Shown: positions 5,235 to 5,988 of the stretch, piece after piece | How the letters are laid out: each line of letters opens with the position of its first letter | How positions within the stretch are numbered: the first letter of the stretch is position 1 | Source of the DNA: Alphaproteobacteria bacterium | Lineage (GTDB): Bacteria > Pseudomonadota > Alphaproteobacteria > Rhizobiales > Devosiaceae | Length of the DNA stretch: 5,988 bases | Assembly (NCBI GenBank): GCA_018820005.1 | Contig: JAHJOS010000128.1 | Coordinates: 1-5,988 of the forward strand | Reading direction: 5' to 3' | Notes under the pieces: model-generated | Database searches by the model: none | What the model saw: only the letters and a program-made list of their open reading frames with translations | Told to the model about the DNA's origin: nothing | Translations under genes and position numbers: made by a program

Positions 5235-5988
5235 TCAGGCTGGGGTTTTGCCGGCGACGACGCGGCCATCGACCCAGACGGTGTCGATATTGGCGCGGGT
5301 TGCCCCGTAGAGGATTTTTTCAAAGATGGCGGCGGGGTCGGTGAGGCCGAAAAGGCGAATGCCGCCCGCGCTGGCCGTGGTGTCGATGGCCATGGCGTCA
5401 AAGCGCTGGCCGACTGCGAAGGTGCCGATGGGTAGATCGAGCGCCTTGCCGCCGCCTGCCGTCGCCAGGTGAAAGGCAGTGACAAGGCTGACGGCGGAGC
5501 CGGGGCGTCCGCGCTGGTCTTTGGGGAGGGCGGGATCGACGCCTTCTTCGAGCATGCGCGAAGATTGCACGGTGGTGAGGCAGGCATTGAACATCGAGGC
5601 CGATGGGCCGCCCGAGATATCGGTACCGAGACCGACATGGACGCCGCGTTCCAGCGCTGTGCGCAGCGGGAAGACGCTATTGGCAAAGTAGATGTTGGAG
5701 AGGGCGCAATGGGCAACGCCGCTGCCACGGGTCGCGAGGCGGTCCATGTCATCGGTGGTGAGGAAATTGCTGTGGGCCAGAATGGTGTGGCGGGTCAGGA
5801 GGCCGAAGCTATCAAGGGCAGCGGCGTCGGTAATGCCGAAGCGCTGCAGCACGTGGCCATGGGCCCAGTCGCTTTCCGAGCAGTGGGTTTGTACGTGGCA
5901 GCCGCATTCGGCGGCTAATGCGCCAAGCCCTTTGAGGGCATCGTCGGTGCAGGAGGGGATAAAGCGCGGCGTGATGACGGGCAGAACC
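5235..5988 (-). CDS. guaD: Guanine deaminase, C-terminal part (5' end beyond the right edge)
   Basis: Amidohydrolase-fold enzyme that converts guanine to xanthine and ammonia (EC 3.5.4.3) in purine salvage and breakdown, cytoplasmic. The frame stays open to the right edge, giving about 250 C-terminal residues of a protein usually near 430; the N-terminal HxH metal motif is therefore outside. Numbering from the first residue visible: VQTHCSESDW (32-41) carries a zinc-ligand His (35); TILAHSNFLT holds the next His (72); GSGVAHCALSNIYFANSVFPLR (about 89-110) is a family signature; HVGLGTDISGGPSASMF (117-133) contains the catalytic Asp123; AFHLATAGGGKALDLPIG and FDAMAIDT follow near the end. A GTG codon at 5852 is internal, because conserved deaminase sequence lies upstream of it. 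The promoter is not in the window. The GMC gene follows after 32 bp. The assignment as guanine deaminase, rather than a related cytosine or chlorohydrolase-type enzyme, rests on the ANSVFPLR and TDISGGPS stretches. Confidence 0.9.
   Translation of the reverse strand, partial: VLPVITPRFIPSCTDDALKGLGALAAECGCHVQTHCSESDWAHGHVLQRFGITDAAALDSFGLLTRHTILAHSNFLTTDDMDRLATRGSGVAHCALSNIYFANSVFPLRTALERGVHVGLGTDISGGPSASMFNACLTTVQSSRMLEEGVDPALPKDQRGRPGSAVSLVTAFHLATAGGGKALDLPIGTFAVGQRFDAMAIDTTASAGGIRLFGLTDPAAIFEKILYGATRANIDTVWVDGRVVAGKTPA

Noticed and set aside
5235..5852. Guanine deaminase as a short protein starting at GTG 5852
   Set aside because: The 45 codons upstream in the same frame encode conserved deaminase sequence (VITPRFIPSCT, VQTHCSES), so the gene continues past the right edge.
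5183..5918. Alternative frames on both strands across the guanine deaminase
   Set aside because: They overlap conserved deaminase sequence in the true frame. The minus-strand alternative is Ser/Pro/Ala-rich low-complexity text, typical of a shifted frame.
1..5988. CRISPR array, insertion sequence, toxin-antitoxin or phage genes
   Set aside because: No regularly spaced repeats, transposase motifs, terminal inverted repeats, small paired genes or phage proteins were found on either strand.

Overview
The window looks like chromosomal DNA from a GC-rich alphaproteobacterium, most likely of the order Hyphomicrobiales (a Devosia-like genome would fit, but this is an impression). The reasons are the strong G/C preference at third codon positions, an elongator tRNA-Met of the type I know from that order, and the look of the guanine deaminase and vWA proteins. 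No mobile element, CRISPR array or phage gene is visible.

Layout from left to right. (1) The plus-strand 3' part of a von Willebrand factor A protein of the YfbK type, cut by the left edge. (2) A short convergent gap holding a perfect 11-bp hairpin that can end transcription from both sides. (3) A minus-strand VOC-fold, ring-cleaving extradiol dioxygenase of the PcpA/LinE/MhqO kind, with a strong Shine-Dalgarno sequence that fixes its start. (4) A 225-bp divergent region with a TTGACA-type promoter for the tRNA and a small palindrome that may control the dioxygenase. (5) tRNA-Met(CAU) with encoded CCA, followed at once by a textbook terminator. (6) About 410 bp without a credible gene but with several tandem hairpins. 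(7) A minus-strand pair: guanine deaminase (guaD, cut by the right edge) followed after 32 bp by a GMC-family FAD oxidoreductase.

The genes do not form one pathway. The vWA gene, the dioxygenase and the tRNA are separate transcription units. The guaD-GMC pair is the only likely operon. GuaD makes xanthine from guanine; the substrate of the GMC enzyme cannot be read from the sequence, so a link to purine breakdown is only suggested by position.

Most of the window is ordinary. The points that deserve a second look are the GMC enzyme's Gly in place of the usual catalytic Asn/His, its pairing with guaD, the structured gene-free stretch after the tRNA, and the dioxygenase's intact His-His-Glu metal site. 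I saw no clear evidence of a wholly new system.
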